Source: an uncultured Kordia sp. | GTDB taxonomy: Bacteria; Bacteroidota; Bacteroidia; Flavobacteriales; Flavobacteriaceae | DNA: 64,000 nt | Direction of reading: 5' to 3' | NCBI RefSeq assembly: GCF_947496985.1 | Contig: NZ_CANMEZ010000013.1 | Coordinates: forward strand, 1-64,000 | Shown here: one piece after another, positions 35,149-45,365 of the stretch | Position numbering within the stretch: position 1 is the first letter of the stretch | Layout of the letters: each line of letters begins with the position of its first letter | Notes under the pieces: generated by a model | The model's database searches: none | The model's input: only the letters and a program-made list of their open reading frames with translations | What the model was told of the DNA's origin: nothing | Translations under genes and position numbers: made by a program

Positions 35149-37038
35149 TTATTTGATCATATCATAACTACGTTTGATGAATTGTGTCAACTCTTCTCCC
35201 GTTAATAAGTTTTGAGATAAACGTGCTAAATCTAACGATTGCTTGATTAAGCGTTCTTGTTTTTTCTTTGTTTTTGTGTTTAGAATTTCTCCAACCAACT
35301 CATGATTTGTATTCACGATAAGATTGTACATTTCTGGGAAATTCCCCATTCCAAACATTCCGCCACCGCCAGTTTGTTGCATCTCTTTCATACGGCGCAT
35401 AAATTCTGGTTGCGTAATCATAAATGGTGAAGCTCCAGAATCCATTGCTTCTAACTGAACAGTATATTTGTCAGCAGGAACAACTTCTGTTAATGTCGTT
35501 TTTAAGCTTTCTTTTTCTTCATCAGAAAGTTTAGAAATTTGCTCTTCATCTTTCTTGATTAAATTATCAATATGATCTGCATCTACACGTGCAAACGAAA
35601 TATTTTCTTTTGATGTTTCTAACTTTTGAATTAAGTGAGGAACAATTGGAGAATCTAACAATAGCACTTCATATCCTTTTGCTTTTGCAGCTTCAATATA
35701 ACTGTGTTGCTGATCTTTATTAGAAGCATATAAGATAATAGTTTTACCATCTTTATCTGTCTGCGTATCTTTGATTTTTTCGTTTAATTCTTCATAAGTA
35801 TAGTATGTTTCATCTACTGAAGGATATAATGTGAATTTGTCAGCTTTGTCAAAGAATTTTTCTTCTGAAAGCATTCCATATTCAATCACGACTTTAATAT
35901 CATTCCATTTTGCTTCAAAATCTTCTCTATTGTTTTTGAATAAAGAATTTAATTTGTCAGCTACTTTACGTGTAATGTATGAAGAGATTTTCTTAACATT
36001 TCCATCTGCTTGTAAGTACGAACGTGAAACATTTAACGGAATATCTGGAGAATCAATAACACCTTTTAGCATTGTTAGAAACTCTGGTACAATTCCTTCT
36101 ACATTATCTGTAACGAATACTTGATTTTGGTATAATTGAATTTTATCCTTTTGCATATTCATATCGTTCCCAAGTTTCGGGAAATATAGAATACCTGTTA
36201 AGTTAAATGGATAATCTACATTTAAATGAATATTGAATAAAGGTTCTTCAAATTGCATTGGATACAACTCACGGTAGAAACTTTTATAATCAGCATCTTC
36301 TAAATCAGCAGGTTGTTTTGTCCAAGCTGGATTTGGATTGTTGATGATATTATCAACTGTGATTTTTTCAGCTTCAGCGCCTTCTTCTGCATCTTCCGGC
36401 AGTGGTAAGGTTTCTTCTTTTGTTCCGAATTTAATAGCGATTGGCATAAACTTGTTATACTTCACTAATAATTCATTGATTCTAGCATCTTCTAAGAATT
36501 CTGTTGAATCTTCAGCAATATGAAGAATAATTTCAGTTCCTCTTGCTGTTTTGTCGTGCTCTTCTAAAGTAAATTGTGGTGAGCCATCGCATGTCCAATG
36601 TGCAGCTTTATCTTCTTCTCTAAAACTTTTCGAAATAATTTCTACTTTTTCTGCAACCATAAAGGCAGAGTAGAATCCAAGTCCAAAATGTCCGATAATT
36701 CCTGAATCTTTGGCAGAATCTTTATATTTTTCTAAAAACTCTTCTGCTCCAGAAAAAGCGACTTCATTAATATATTTTTGGATTTCATCTGCCGACATTC
36801 CAATTCCTTGATCAATAATGTGCAGTTTTTTTCCTTCTTTATCTACTTTAATTTCTATAACTGGATTTCCGTATTCTACACTTACTTCACCAATACTTGT
36901 TAAATGTTTTAGCTTAAGCGTTGCGTCCGTTGCGTTAGAAATAAGTTCTCTTAAAAAGATTTCGTGATCGCTGTATAAGAACTTCTTAATTAAGGGGAAA
37001 ATATTTTCTACAGATACATTAATATTTCCTGTTGCCAT
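35149..37038 (-). CDS. htpG: Molecular chaperone HtpG (Hsp90)
   Basis: 629 residues, usual length. The N-terminal ATPase (GHKL) domain shows ELISNATDATLKL, DQGIGMSADEI and GHFGLGFYSAFMV. The middle domain has GILYFPKLG and the conserved DIPLNVSRSYLQ. The C terminus carries the dimerisation region. It folds and remodels client proteins using ATP. A TGACA direct repeat upstream may take part in heat-shock control. Confidence 0.97.
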   Translation of the reverse strand: MATGNINVSVENIFPLIKKFLYSDHEIFLRELISNATDATLKLKHLTSIGEVSVEYGNPVIEIKVDKEGKKLHIIDQGIGMSADEIQKYINEVAFSGAEEFLEKYKDSAKDSGIIGHFGLGFYSAFMVAEKVEIISKSFREEDKAAHWTCDGSPQFTLEEHDKTARGTEIILHIAEDSTEFLEDARINELLVKYNKFMPIAIKFGTKEETLPLPEDAEEGAEAEKITVDNIINNPNPAWTKQPADLEDADYKSFYRELYPMQFEEPLFNIHLNVDYPFNLTGILYFPKLGNDMNMQKDKIQLYQNQVFVTDNVEGIVPEFLTMLKGVIDSPDIPLNVSRSYLQADGNVKKISSYITRKVADKLNSLFKNNREDFEAKWNDIKVVIEYGMLSEEKFFDKADKFTLYPSVDETYYTYEELNEKIKDTQTDKDGKTIILYASNKDQQHSYIEAAKAKGYEVLLLDSPIVPHLIQKLETSKENISFARVDADHIDNLIKKDEEQISKLSDEEKESLKTTLTEVVPADKYTVQLEAMDSGASPFMITQPEFMRRMKEMQQTGGGGMFGMGNFPEMYNLIVNTNHELVGEILNTKTKKKQERLIKQSLDLARLSQNLLTGEELTQFIKRSYDMIK

Positions 37039-37120
37039 TTGTTATCTTTTTAGTTTTGTGATTATAAATTAGTATTGTTTGATGATTTTCTTTTCAAAAA
37101 AAATACCATTTTAGCTCAAG

Positions 37121-37136
37121 TGACAAGATGACAGAT
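37121..37136 (-). promoter_or_regulatory. TGACA direct repeat upstream of htpG
   Basis: Two copies of TGACAnAT at an 8-base step (TGACAAGA TGACAGAT on the plus strand), about 83 bases before the htpG start codon. Candidate stress-control site; no similar site was found elsewhere in this window. Confidence 0.3.
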
Positions 37137-37189
37137 GTATGTTTTAAAAAAAAATCAATAAAAAAAGAAAAAGTTTGTAAGGAATCTGA

Positions 37190-37321
37190 AATCATTTCGA
37201 TTTACTGTATATGATTAAGGAAAAAGATTGCTATGAGAAGAGACTACTTCCTTAATCAATTGTTTATTTATTGGTTAGGTTGTTTTAAAGCGCATTTATT
37301 AGATATAGATGCGCTTTTTTG
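37190..37321 (+). ncRNA. Candidate small RNA upstream of fabH
   Basis: A gene-free stretch ending in a hairpin GCGCAT / ATGCGC with T run (37287-37321). It contains an internal inverted repeat ATTAAGGAA / TTCCTTAAT (near 37213-37258) and the pre-terminator stretch TTGGTTAGGTTGTTTTAAA, which resembles the 27.5 kb candidate. Start approximate. Confidence 0.4.
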
Positions 37322-37394
37322 ATGTATAGTACTTTTTAAACTTCGTGGAGAAATTAATAATGCTTATTATTGTTATTCAAATTTTAAGAATTTG

Positions 37395-37402
37395 TAAATT
37401 TG
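37395..37402 (+). promoter_or_regulatory. -7 box of the fabH promoter
   Basis: TAAATTTG, 40 bases before the ATG; a TTG lies at 37370-37372, slightly farther than the ideal spacing. Confidence 0.5.
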
Positions 37403-37442
37403 CAATTCAGTTTTACACTGAAAATTATAAAATTGATAATAT

Positions 37443-38459
37443 ATGTATACATCTAGAATTATAGGATTAGGACATTATGTTCCAGATAATGTGGTAACAA
37501 ATGATGATTTATCCAAGTTAATGGATACTAATGACGAGTGGATACAGGAACGAACTGGAATTAAAGAACGAAGATTTGCCGTAAAAGGAACCGAAGATAC
37601 AACCTCAGGAATGGGCGTGAAAGCTGCAAAAGTAGCTATTGAACGTGCAGGAATAGATAAAGACGATATTGATTTTATCATTTTTGCAACCTTGAGTCCC
37701 GATTATTATTTCCCTGGTCCAGGTGTAATGGTTCAAAAAGCATTGAATATTAAAACTGTTGGTGCTTTAGATGTACGAAATCAATGTTCAGGGTTTGTAT
37801 ATGCAATTTCAGTTGCAGATCAATTTATAAAAACAGGAATGTATAAAAATATTCTTGTTATTGGTTCTGAATTGCATTCACACGGATTAGACATGACAAC
37901 TCGCGGAAGAGGTGTCTCTGTAATTTTTGGAGATGGAGCAGGAGCAGCAGTGCTATCAAGAAGTTCAGCAGAAGGAAAAGGAATATTATCTTCGCATTTA
38001 CATTCGCAAGGTGAACATGCTGAAGAATTAGCTTTAACTGCTCCAGGAATGGGAACGCGTTGGGTAAATGATATTATTGCAGATTATGAGAATAATGTAG
38101 AGGATACATCTTATTTTCCACATATGAACGGACAGTTTGTATTTAAAAATGCAGTAGTTCGTTTTAGTGAAGTAATTATGGAAGGTTTGATGCAAAATGG
38201 ATTGCAAAAAGAGGATATTGATATGCTAATTCCACATCAAGCGAATTTGAGAATAGCGCAGTTTATTCAAAAGAAATTCGGATTAGGAAATGATCAAGTA
38301 TATAATAATATTATGCGTTATGGAAATACAACAGCGGCTTCAATTCCGATTGCGTTGACAGAAGCATGGGAAGAAGGAAAAATTAAAGAAGGAGACACGG
38401 TAGTATTGGCAGCTTTCGGAAGTGGATTCACTTGGGGAAGTGTTATTATTAAATGGTAA
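37443..38459 (+). CDS. fabH: 3-oxoacyl-ACP synthase III (KAS III)
   Basis: 338 residues. Catalytic Cys115 in VRNQCSGF, His in IPHQANLRI, Asn in NTTAASIP; the standard KAS III triad. It condenses acetyl- or branched acyl-CoA with malonyl-ACP to start fatty acid synthesis, which in Flavobacteriaceae favours branched starters. Paralogues in this group are common, so a specialised role is possible. Confidence 0.95.
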   Translation: MYTSRIIGLGHYVPDNVVTNDDLSKLMDTNDEWIQERTGIKERRFAVKGTEDTTSGMGVKAAKVAIERAGIDKDDIDFIIFATLSPDYYFPGPGVMVQKALNIKTVGALDVRNQCSGFVYAISVADQFIKTGMYKNILVIGSELHSHGLDMTTRGRGVSVIFGDGAGAAVLSRSSAEGKGILSSHLHSQGEHAEELALTAPGMGTRWVNDIIADYENNVEDTSYFPHMNGQFVFKNAVVRFSEVIMEGLMQNGLQKEDIDMLIPHQANLRIAQFIQKKFGLGNDQVYNNIMRYGNTTAASIPIALTEAWEEGKIKEGDTVVLAAFGSGFTWGSVIIKW

Positions 38460-38481
38460 ACCTAGAAAATATACAATGAAA

Positions 38482-38516
38482 AAAATCCCAAGTTCTGTTG
38501 CGCTTGGGATTTTTTT
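38482..38516. terminator. Bidirectional terminator after fabH
   Basis: ATCCCAAG / CTTGGGAT with A and T runs, between convergent genes. Confidence 0.9.
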
Positions 38517-38526
38517 GAATCTGAGA

Positions 38527-40074
38527 TTATTGTTTGATTACTTTTCCTCTTTTTACAAGTTTATTATCTAGAAATAACTCATACACGTACATGCCTGTTT
38601 TTAGTTCTTCCAAAGATACTTTTTGAGAATCTATTTTTTGTTCAAGAATTTTACTTCCTACAGTTGAGTACAATACGATTGTACCTTTGTTGTATGAATA
38701 ATTATTCAAAGAGATATTTAGAAAATCTCTAGTTGGGTTAGGATATACCGAAACGGATGTGTTTGCAAACTCTTCTACAGATAAACTATCTTCAGTTTCA
38801 TACCTAGCAACGACGATATTATTTCCTGTGTAGCCTACTAATACAATTTTACCATCCGCTTGGATTGTAACATCAAAAGCTTCATTTAAACTATTAGAAT
38901 CGAAATTATTTATAACTTTTCCACTAGTACCAAAATCTGTATCCAATGATAAATCAGAATTTAGACGACTTAAAGTAATAGACTTGTTTGATGTGTTTCC
39001 AGAACTTCCCACTAAAATGTATTCATTGTTACTATCCTCTGCCATTCCGTAACAAAAATCTTGTGGAATGATTTGCGTGTTATACTCTATACGAGTGTAA
39101 GGTGTAGCCACACCACCGGAAGAAGTTAATTCAAAAGCAGTAACATCGTATTGTAAATCATCAACATATCCAGCTCCAGAAAGAAGAATATTTCCATTGT
39201 TTCTAAATAACATAGAAAAAGCTCTGTCATGTCCATTAAAACTACCATTATAAGTATTAACACCATCAGTTGAAAAAGTTGTGTCCATAGTCCCATTAGT
39301 ATTTACTTGACATGCCCAATAATCAGAACTCCAAGATAAATTTATAAAATCTCTCCAGCCAATAGCTGTAATTTTTCCATTGGTTTTTACTTGAAAATCT
39401 TCTAATGAAAATTTATATTGATAATCTAAGCTTGTAATCCATAATAAACGAATTCCAGTGCTATTAAATGATGTGTCAAGTGATCCATTGGAAGTATACC
39501 TTGCTAATACTGGTTTTGAAGTTGTAGAATTAATTACAGTTTCTCCACCAATAATAATGTTTCCTGTTAGATTGTGAATTCTTACACGATTTACTAAATC
39601 TTGTTGATTGTTTTCAAAATCAGTTAAGACAATTCCTCCATTGCCAAAACTTGTATCCAAACTTCCATCTGTATTATACCTTACTATTGCTGCATCTCTA
39701 TCTGAACCGTTATCACTATGACCAGCTAAGATTATTTTCCCATCATTTTGGATGACAACACTTTTAGCTCTATCATCACTACCCAATTGAACATCGGTAG
39801 ACACAATTCCACCATTACCAAAACTTGTATCCAAACTTCCATCTGTGTTGTATCGGATGCATATAAAATTTTCACCAAACGTTGGGTCGTTAGAGTAACC
39901 TGCGATAACTATTTTAGCATCACTTTGCATAGCTATTCCATAGCCTTTTTCATTTCCATTAATGGAAGTAATCACTTTTCCATTATCTCCAAAGTCTACA
40001 TCTAATGAACCGACTTGCGCGCTCAAAAAACTTGAAGAGATTAATAGTAAAATAAGTGTAATTTTTTTCATCAT
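38527..40074 (-). CDS. Delta-60 repeat protein with T9SS type A sorting tail
   Basis: 515 residues with a signal peptide (ends LSAQ). At least six repeats of the delta-60 type (DTSFGNGGIV ... VIQNDGKIILAG ... RYNTDGSLD), about 55-60 residues each, probably forming a propeller-like fold. The C-terminal 80 residues (SVYPNPTRDFLNISL ... LKTGMYVYEL) are a type A T9SS sorting domain, so the protein is exported across the outer membrane. Ligand or enzyme activity unknown. Confidence 0.92.
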   Translation of the reverse strand: MMKKITLILLLISSSFLSAQVGSLDVDFGDNGKVITSINGNEKGYGIAMQSDAKIVIAGYSNDPTFGENFICIRYNTDGSLDTSFGNGGIVSTDVQLGSDDRAKSVVIQNDGKIILAGHSDNGSDRDAAIVRYNTDGSLDTSFGNGGIVLTDFENNQQDLVNRVRIHNLTGNIIIGGETVINSTTSKPVLARYTSNGSLDTSFNSTGIRLLWITSLDYQYKFSLEDFQVKTNGKITAIGWRDFINLSWSSDYWACQVNTNGTMDTTFSTDGVNTYNGSFNGHDRAFSMLFRNNGNILLSGAGYVDDLQYDVTAFELTSSGGVATPYTRIEYNTQIIPQDFCYGMAEDSNNEYILVGSSGNTSNKSITLSRLNSDLSLDTDFGTSGKVINNFDSNSLNEAFDVTIQADGKIVLVGYTGNNIVVARYETEDSLSVEEFANTSVSVYPNPTRDFLNISLNNYSYNKGTIVLYSTVGSKILEQKIDSQKVSLEELKTGMYVYELFLDNKLVKRGKVIKQ

Positions 40075-40207
40075 TTATATCTGTTTTATGTTAATGTTTA
40101 CATCAAAACTATCGATAATAAATACGAAAAACATAGGCGAATTTATAAGCGTAGCAAAAAGTTAATAAGCGTAGTTAAAAATGAAGAAAAATGATAATTA
40201 GGGTAAA

Positions 40208-40243
40208 AAAAAGTCCCAAGTTCTGACGAGCTTGGGATTTTTT
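40208..40243. terminator. Terminator-like hairpin, CCCAAG type
   Basis: TCCCAAG / CTTGGGA with T runs on both strands. No obvious transcript ends here unless read-through from the TonB gene; nearly the same design as the hairpin at 38482. Confidence 0.6.
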
Positions 40244-40470
40244 GCTAGATATATCCTATCTAATATATGTTACGCAATATTTTTAGGGTATTTGTTAGAG
40301 TGCTAAATTCGAATAATTAACCTGTAATCAATACTGAATAACTTTCTGATTACAAAATTGGATGTTTTTTTTGAGATTTACTGAGGGCTTAGTAGAACTT
40401 TAACAATATTTCGGTTTAAACGTCTTAATTCTTAGATAAATAACATACATATGTCGTATGAAAAAACAGA

Positions 40471-40500
40471 AAACCTTACTTGTGCACAAGTAAGGTTTTC
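40471..40500 (-). terminator. Terminator of the TonB-type receptor gene
   Basis: AAACCTTACTTG / CAAGTAAGGTTT with a very short loop; T-rich on the minus strand. Confidence 0.85.
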
Positions 40501-40573
40501 ATTGATTAATAACGTTCAATTAACACTAACCATCAATAATAATTGAAGTTATTAAGATTGTATAGTTTGTGGC

Positions 40574-43045
40574 TTATAGAAATCCGCCACTTCCTGATTT
40601 TTCATCATTGTCACGTCTCTTACGTGATTTTGCTCTGTATTTTCCACCTCCAAAACGGTATGAAACACTAACATTTACAGTATTACTTTCCCATCTGAAA
40701 GCTCCAATTTGACGGAAAGGTCTGTTTCCATCAAAACCAAACTCTTGAGTGTTGAAAATATCATTGTAGTTTACACTTAAAGTTCCGTTCCCTTGTGCAA
40801 ATGAGTAACGAGCACCAATATTTACGAAGTACATTGGCTCCATTTTAAATTGTAAACCTTGTACACTTCCTCTATAGAATCCGAAAGCAGATAAGTTTAA
40901 TTTCTTAGTAACTTTAAAGTTGTTAAACATTCTAAAGTTCCAGGCAGTGTTATCAACTTCTACCGTTTCACGAACAATATTATCTACAGTAGCGACATCG
41001 GTTGGTGCGTTTAATGATTCTGTAATTCCTTTTTGTGTTTGAGAAAAGAAGTCAAAACTAGTGTTAAAACTCCACCAGCTAGTTGGTCTGAAATTACTTG
41101 AGACTTCAACTCCATATGCTGAAGTATTATCAAAGTTATCGTGTGTTAAAATTAATCGGTTAATATCTGTACGATCTACAAATACAGCTCTGTTAATTTC
41201 ATCTTCAATAATTCTGTAAAAAACACCTCCAGTAATCGTTCCTTTGTTTCCAATTTTTCTAGTATAGTTTACTTCCATAGAGTTTGTGAACTGTGGTTGT
41301 AAATTAATGTTTCCAAAAGAAGAAATTAATGGTGTACTCCATTCTCTAATTGGATTTACTTGCCCAATTCCAGGACGGTCAACACGTCTACTATAACTAA
41401 CTTGGTATGAATTTTTCTCAGACGGACTGTATGTAAAGAATGCAGAAGGATATACTTGGATATAATCGTTTTCAAATACAATATCATTAGTGTCTGTAGT
41501 TTCAATTTCTCTTGATAAAGCATTTGCGTCTACTTGTACACTTTCAGCTCGTAAACCAACTTGGTACGACCATTTTTCATATTGTTTTCCATACGTTGCA
41601 TACGCAGAATAGATATCTCTACTGTATTCAAAATCGGTACTTGGCGTTCTACGTAAGTTTCCAAGTTCGTCAAAAGAAAATCCAGAAGATTGGTAGTCAA
41701 TACCAGAGTTAAATAAACGTGCTTCTAAACCAGCTTCTAATTTTGCTTTATTTTTTAACGGACGTACATAATCTAAATTAATAGTAGTACGATCTCTATC
41801 AGTTTCTGTTTCATCTATATAATTTGGAAATATATTCGCGCCAGCAAAACGAAAATCGATATTGTCATCTGCATCAAATACATTATAATCTACTTCTAAC
41901 TCAATATTATGGCCTTCATCATCAATATCATATTTATAGTTAAAGTTGTATTGAGAAGCAAGATTGTCATTTCCTGCAAAGAAATTTTGGAAATTGTTAA
42001 ATTGCGGGTCATCATAGAAAAATACATTTGTACTACCATCAGTTTTACTATCCGAAATATTTTGATTTGTAAAGAATGAAATCGTATTCTTATCATTTAA
42101 GTATACATCAATTCCAACTTTAAATAAGTGCGTTTTACGATTATCTAAAAAGCTAAATAATTGCTCAGAGTTTTCGTCTACTCTAAGGATATTTCCATTA
42201 TTAGCATTTTTGGAAATATTGTTGCTGTAGTTACCAAAAAGATTAAATTTTCCGTTACGATAGTTCATATCAATAGAACTATTAAACTTAGCTTCACGTT
42301 CACGTGTCAAACCAATATTTACATTTCCGTTAAATCCAATATTTACGTTTTTACGCAATACAATATTGATAATTCCACTCATTCCTTCCGGATTGTACTT
42401 AGCTGAAGGATTGGTAATTAATTCAATTTTCTTGATAGAGTTTGAAGGCAATTGACGTAACAATTGAGCAGTAGGTATATTAGATAACTTTCCATCTACC
42501 ATTACACGTACATTCTGATTTCCACGCAAGCTAATAGCTCCTGTTTGTTGATCTACATTTACAGAAGGTAAATTATTCATGATATCTGAAGCTGTTGGTC
42601 CACTTGTTACCAAGTCTTTTCCAACGGTAATAACTTTTCTATCTACTTTTTGTTCTATTGTAGTTCGTTCGGCAACAACTTCTACTTCATTTAACGTAGA
42701 AACGCTTTCGGTTAATGAAATAGTTCCAATAGATACAACTTTATTATCTTTTGAAATATTTACATCTCTAGTGATAGTTTCGTATCCAATAAATTGAATT
42801 TCTACAAGAAGGAATCCAGTTGGGATTTTTTGAATTTTAAATTTTCCGTTATCATCTGTAATTGCTCCTTTGATAACGCTATTGTCAGCTTTAGATTTAA
42901 TGACAATAGTTGCATACGGGATTGTTTCTTGCGTAGTCGCATCGATTACTTTTCCTGTAATAGTTCCTATTTTGAGGGCAGCAGTGTTTTGAGCGTTTAA
43001 TGCATAGCAGAGCATTATCACGCAGAGTGTGATTAGTTTTCTCAT
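40574..43045 (-). CDS. TonB-dependent receptor-type outer-membrane protein
   Basis: About 823 residues from ATG 43045 (MRKLITLCVIMLCYALNA signal peptide); the frame runs farther upstream without a good start. A carboxypeptidase-regulatory-like domain (GKVIDATTQETIPYATIVI) is followed by a plug-like domain (MNNLPSVNVDQQTGAISLRG) and a large beta-barrel of the OMP_b-brl_3 type. Nothing indicates the substrate: no SusD partner or enzymes lie beside it. A polybasic end (RAKSRKRRDNDEKSGSGG) lacks the typical final aromatic residue except the last FL. Confidence 0.9.
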   Translation of the reverse strand: MRKLITLCVIMLCYALNAQNTAALKIGTITGKVIDATTQETIPYATIVIKSKADNSVIKGAITDDNGKFKIQKIPTGFLLVEIQFIGYETITRDVNISKDNKVVSIGTISLTESVSTLNEVEVVAERTTIEQKVDRKVITVGKDLVTSGPTASDIMNNLPSVNVDQQTGAISLRGNQNVRVMVDGKLSNIPTAQLLRQLPSNSIKKIELITNPSAKYNPEGMSGIINIVLRKNVNIGFNGNVNIGLTREREAKFNSSIDMNYRNGKFNLFGNYSNNISKNANNGNILRVDENSEQLFSFLDNRKTHLFKVGIDVYLNDKNTISFFTNQNISDSKTDGSTNVFFYDDPQFNNFQNFFAGNDNLASQYNFNYKYDIDDEGHNIELEVDYNVFDADDNIDFRFAGANIFPNYIDETETDRDRTTINLDYVRPLKNKAKLEAGLEARLFNSGIDYQSSGFSFDELGNLRRTPSTDFEYSRDIYSAYATYGKQYEKWSYQVGLRAESVQVDANALSREIETTDTNDIVFENDYIQVYPSAFFTYSPSEKNSYQVSYSRRVDRPGIGQVNPIREWSTPLISSFGNINLQPQFTNSMEVNYTRKIGNKGTITGGVFYRIIEDEINRAVFVDRTDINRLILTHDNFDNTSAYGVEVSSNFRPTSWWSFNTSFDFFSQTQKGITESLNAPTDVATVDNIVRETVEVDNTAWNFRMFNNFKVTKKLNLSAFGFYRGSVQGLQFKMEPMYFVNIGARYSFAQGNGTLSVNYNDIFNTQEFGFDGNRPFRQIGAFRWESNTVNVSVSYRFGGGKYRAKSRKRRDNDEKSGSGGFL

Positions 43046-43251
43046 GTAATTAGTTCGTTTTTTGTTTTTGATGATATTTCCAGATTTACTGGAAGTATGC
43101 ATACTTGACGAGGGAAAGTATTTTGTGTTACGCTATTTAACATCTTTTAACATAATTTAACAAAAAACAGCGTTACAGATGAAAAATTACTAGATTTGTA
43201 TAAGCTTTACCAGAGCGTATATAAAATCTTAACCTATTAAATATTTATTCA

Positions 43252-43641
43252 TTGAAAACACTAGTGCTAGGTGCTTCCCTAAAAACACATCGCTTTTCAC
43301 ATAAAGCAGTTCAGAAATTAGTAGCTTACGAACATGAAGTTGTAGCATACGGATTGAAAGAAGGAGAAATTAGTGGCATAACAATCGATACTGAATTAGA
43401 GCAATATTCAGACATTCATACAATTACGTTGTATTTAAACGCAACACGTCAATCAGCTTTTTACGATTATATTATTTCGTTACAGCCTAAACGCGTTATT
43501 TTTAATCCAGGAACTGAAAACCCAGAGTTTTATCAACTATTAGGAAATAATAATATAGATCATGAAGTAGCATGTACTTTAGTATTATTGGCGTCTAATC
43601 AATACGAGCCCAAGAAAAGTAAGGAACCCGTTAATGGGTAA
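43252..43641 (+). CDS. CoA-binding domain protein (YccU-like)
   Basis: 129 residues. It begins with TTG at 43252, giving the family's usual [18 protein letters not shown]; no ATG precedes it in frame. The Rossmann-like fold ends normally at [13 protein letters not shown]; the last dozen residues are an extension over the convergent symporter gene, with a 57-base overlap. Function of the family is unknown beyond CoA binding. Confidence 0.85.
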   Translation: MKTLVLGASLKTHRFSHKAVQKLVAYEHEVVAYGLKEGEISGITIDTELEQYSDIHTITLYLNATRQSAFYDYIISLQPKRVIFNPGTENPEFYQLLGNNNIDHEVACTLVLLASNQYEPKKSKEPVNG

Positions 43642-45096
43642 TAATTCATACCCAAACTGATAAAAAGTTTCTTTAGAGAGTTTTGTTGCTTCCGCGAGAT
43701 TGACAACATCTTCGGTAACATACGTATAATAACTCCCAAAATTCGCAAGCAAATATGTTAAGCATATTGAAGTTAGCGTGACGATCCATACGCGTTTGTC
43801 AACGATTTTATATTTGGTAAAAATTCCAAAGGCAAACAAACCTAACAATGGTCCGTACGTATAACCAGCAATTGTTAGCAAACTATCAATAACACTTTTA
43901 TTTGCCAAACTGTTAAAGATAATCACCACAATAATTAGCACAACTGACATAGCAATATGAACCAGTTTTCGTGTACGTTTTTGTTCATTTTCAGGTTTCT
44001 TTTCTATTCCTAAAAAGTCAATAGAAAACGAAGTTGTTAAGGAAGTCAAAGCGGAATCTGCACTAGAATATGCAGCAGCAATTAATCCTAATAAAAATAC
44101 AACAGCTAATGAAATTCCTAATCCGCCATTGAGCGCAATTTCAGGAAATAGCAAATCTGTTTTTGGTTTTCCATCCATAAGTGGAACGGAAATATTATTT
44201 TGAGCAGCATACATAAATAATAAGGCTCCAAGTAATAAAAAGATAAGGTTTACAACAACCAATACAACACTAAAGGAAACCATATTCTTTTGTGCGTCAC
44301 CTAAACTTTTACACGTTAAGTTCTTTTGCATCATATCTTGATCAAGTCCTGTCATACAAACCGCAATAAACAATCCGCCAAGGAATGATTTAACAAAATA
44401 ATTCTTTGCCATCAAGTTATCAGTAAACCATATTTGATTGTATTCAGCTAATGCGTCAGAATTCCAAAACTCACCAAAACTCATGTTGAGGTTTGTTAAA
44501 ATCAAATAAATAGCAACGCCAACAGCAATTAACATGAATAAGGTTTGTAACGTATCTGTCCAAACAATTGTTTTAATTCCACCGCGAAACGTATACAACC
44601 AAATCAATAAAATAGATAACGTAACAGTTACTGCAAACGGAATTTCATACGCATCAAATACATAACGTTGTAATACAATTGCAACCAAATACAAACGGAA
44701 TGAAGCTCCAAGGATTCTAGAAATTAAAAAGAAGAAAGCACCAGTTTTATAACTTGTAACGCCAAATCTATCTTCTAAGTACTGATAAATAGATGTTACA
44801 TTCAAGCGATAATAAATTGGCATTAATACATACGCTATAATAAAATAACCAACCAAATAGCCAAAAACTACTTGCATATAACTAAACTGAGAAGCTTCAA
44901 CCCAACCTGGCACGGAAATAAACGTAACACCCGAAAGCGAAGCGCCAATCATTCCAAAAGCTACCACATACCAAGGCGATTTTCGTGAAGCTTTAAAAAA
45001 GGTTTCATTGCTATCGTCTTTTCCTGTGAAATAAGAGATCAAAATTAAAACGCCAAAGTATCCGGCAATCAGTAATAAAATGTGAATTGGCTGCAT
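43585..45096 (-). CDS. Sodium:solute symporter (SSS family)
   Basis: 503 residues with about 13 hydrophobic helices. The start ([20 protein letters not shown]) and [27 protein letters not shown] are typical of SSS carriers, as is [17 protein letters not shown] in the middle, a sodium-site region. Substrate is not predictable from sequence. Convergent with the CoA-binding gene, with overlapping 3' ends. Confidence 0.92.
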   Translation of the reverse strand: MQPIHILLLIAGYFGVLILISYFTGKDDSNETFFKASRKSPWYVVAFGMIGASLSGVTFISVPGWVEASQFSYMQVVFGYLVGYFIIAYVLMPIYYRLNVTSIYQYLEDRFGVTSYKTGAFFFLISRILGASFRLYLVAIVLQRYVFDAYEIPFAVTVTLSILLIWLYTFRGGIKTIVWTDTLQTLFMLIAVGVAIYLILTNLNMSFGEFWNSDALAEYNQIWFTDNLMAKNYFVKSFLGGLFIAVCMTGLDQDMMQKNLTCKSLGDAQKNMVSFSVVLVVVNLIFLLLGALLFMYAAQNNISVPLMDGKPKTDLLFPEIALNGGLGISLAVVFLLGLIAAAYSSADSALTSLTTSFSIDFLGIEKKPENEQKRTRKLVHIAMSVVLIIVVIIFNSLANKSVIDSLLTIAGYTYGPLLGLFAFGIFTKYKIVDKRVWIVTLTSICLTYLLANFGSYYTYVTEDVVNLAEATKLSKETFYQFGYELLPINGFLTFLGLVLIRRQ

Positions 45097-45193
45097 ATGT
45101 ATGTTTTCTGTATTGCAAAATACAAACTTAGACGCTTTGCACTATTCAAAAATTCAAAAATTTAATTATTCAAGGATTTTTTAATCGTTACTT

Positions 45194-45220
45194 AGTCATT
45201 TTGGACTTGATCTGGAATCA
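45194..45220. repeat. Fragment of a dispersed intergenic repeat
   Basis: AGTCATTTTGGACTTGATCTGGAATC resembles the TCATTCTGGACTTGATCCGGAATC-type intergenic repeats of many Bacteroidota. One copy only here; call from memory. Confidence 0.3.
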
Positions 45221-45353
45221 TAAATACAACTCAATAGAAGAGATTTTAATAAACAGATTGCTTTTTATGTGCTCGAAATGATTTTAATCTTAAACATTTC
45301 TAAAATTCAGTATTTAACACTTAACAATTCTGAATTCTGAATTAAAAAAGTGC

Positions 45354-45361
45354 TAAATTTG
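45354..45361 (+). promoter_or_regulatory. -7 box of the recR promoter, almost on the start codon
   Basis: TAAATTTG ends 4 bases before the recR ATG (45366). If this is the promoter, the transcript starts at or near the A of the ATG, i.e. a leaderless mRNA. Confidence 0.5.
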
Positions 45362-45365
45362 CCAA

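Larger units (their letters stand above)
40075..40573. other. Gene-free stretch with two hairpins
   Basis: Contains two terminator-like hairpins (listed separately), a copy of the 16-mer ATATATGTTACGCAAT near 40264, and the inverted repeat CATAC / GTATG near 40447. No open frame of interest. Confidence 0.4.
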
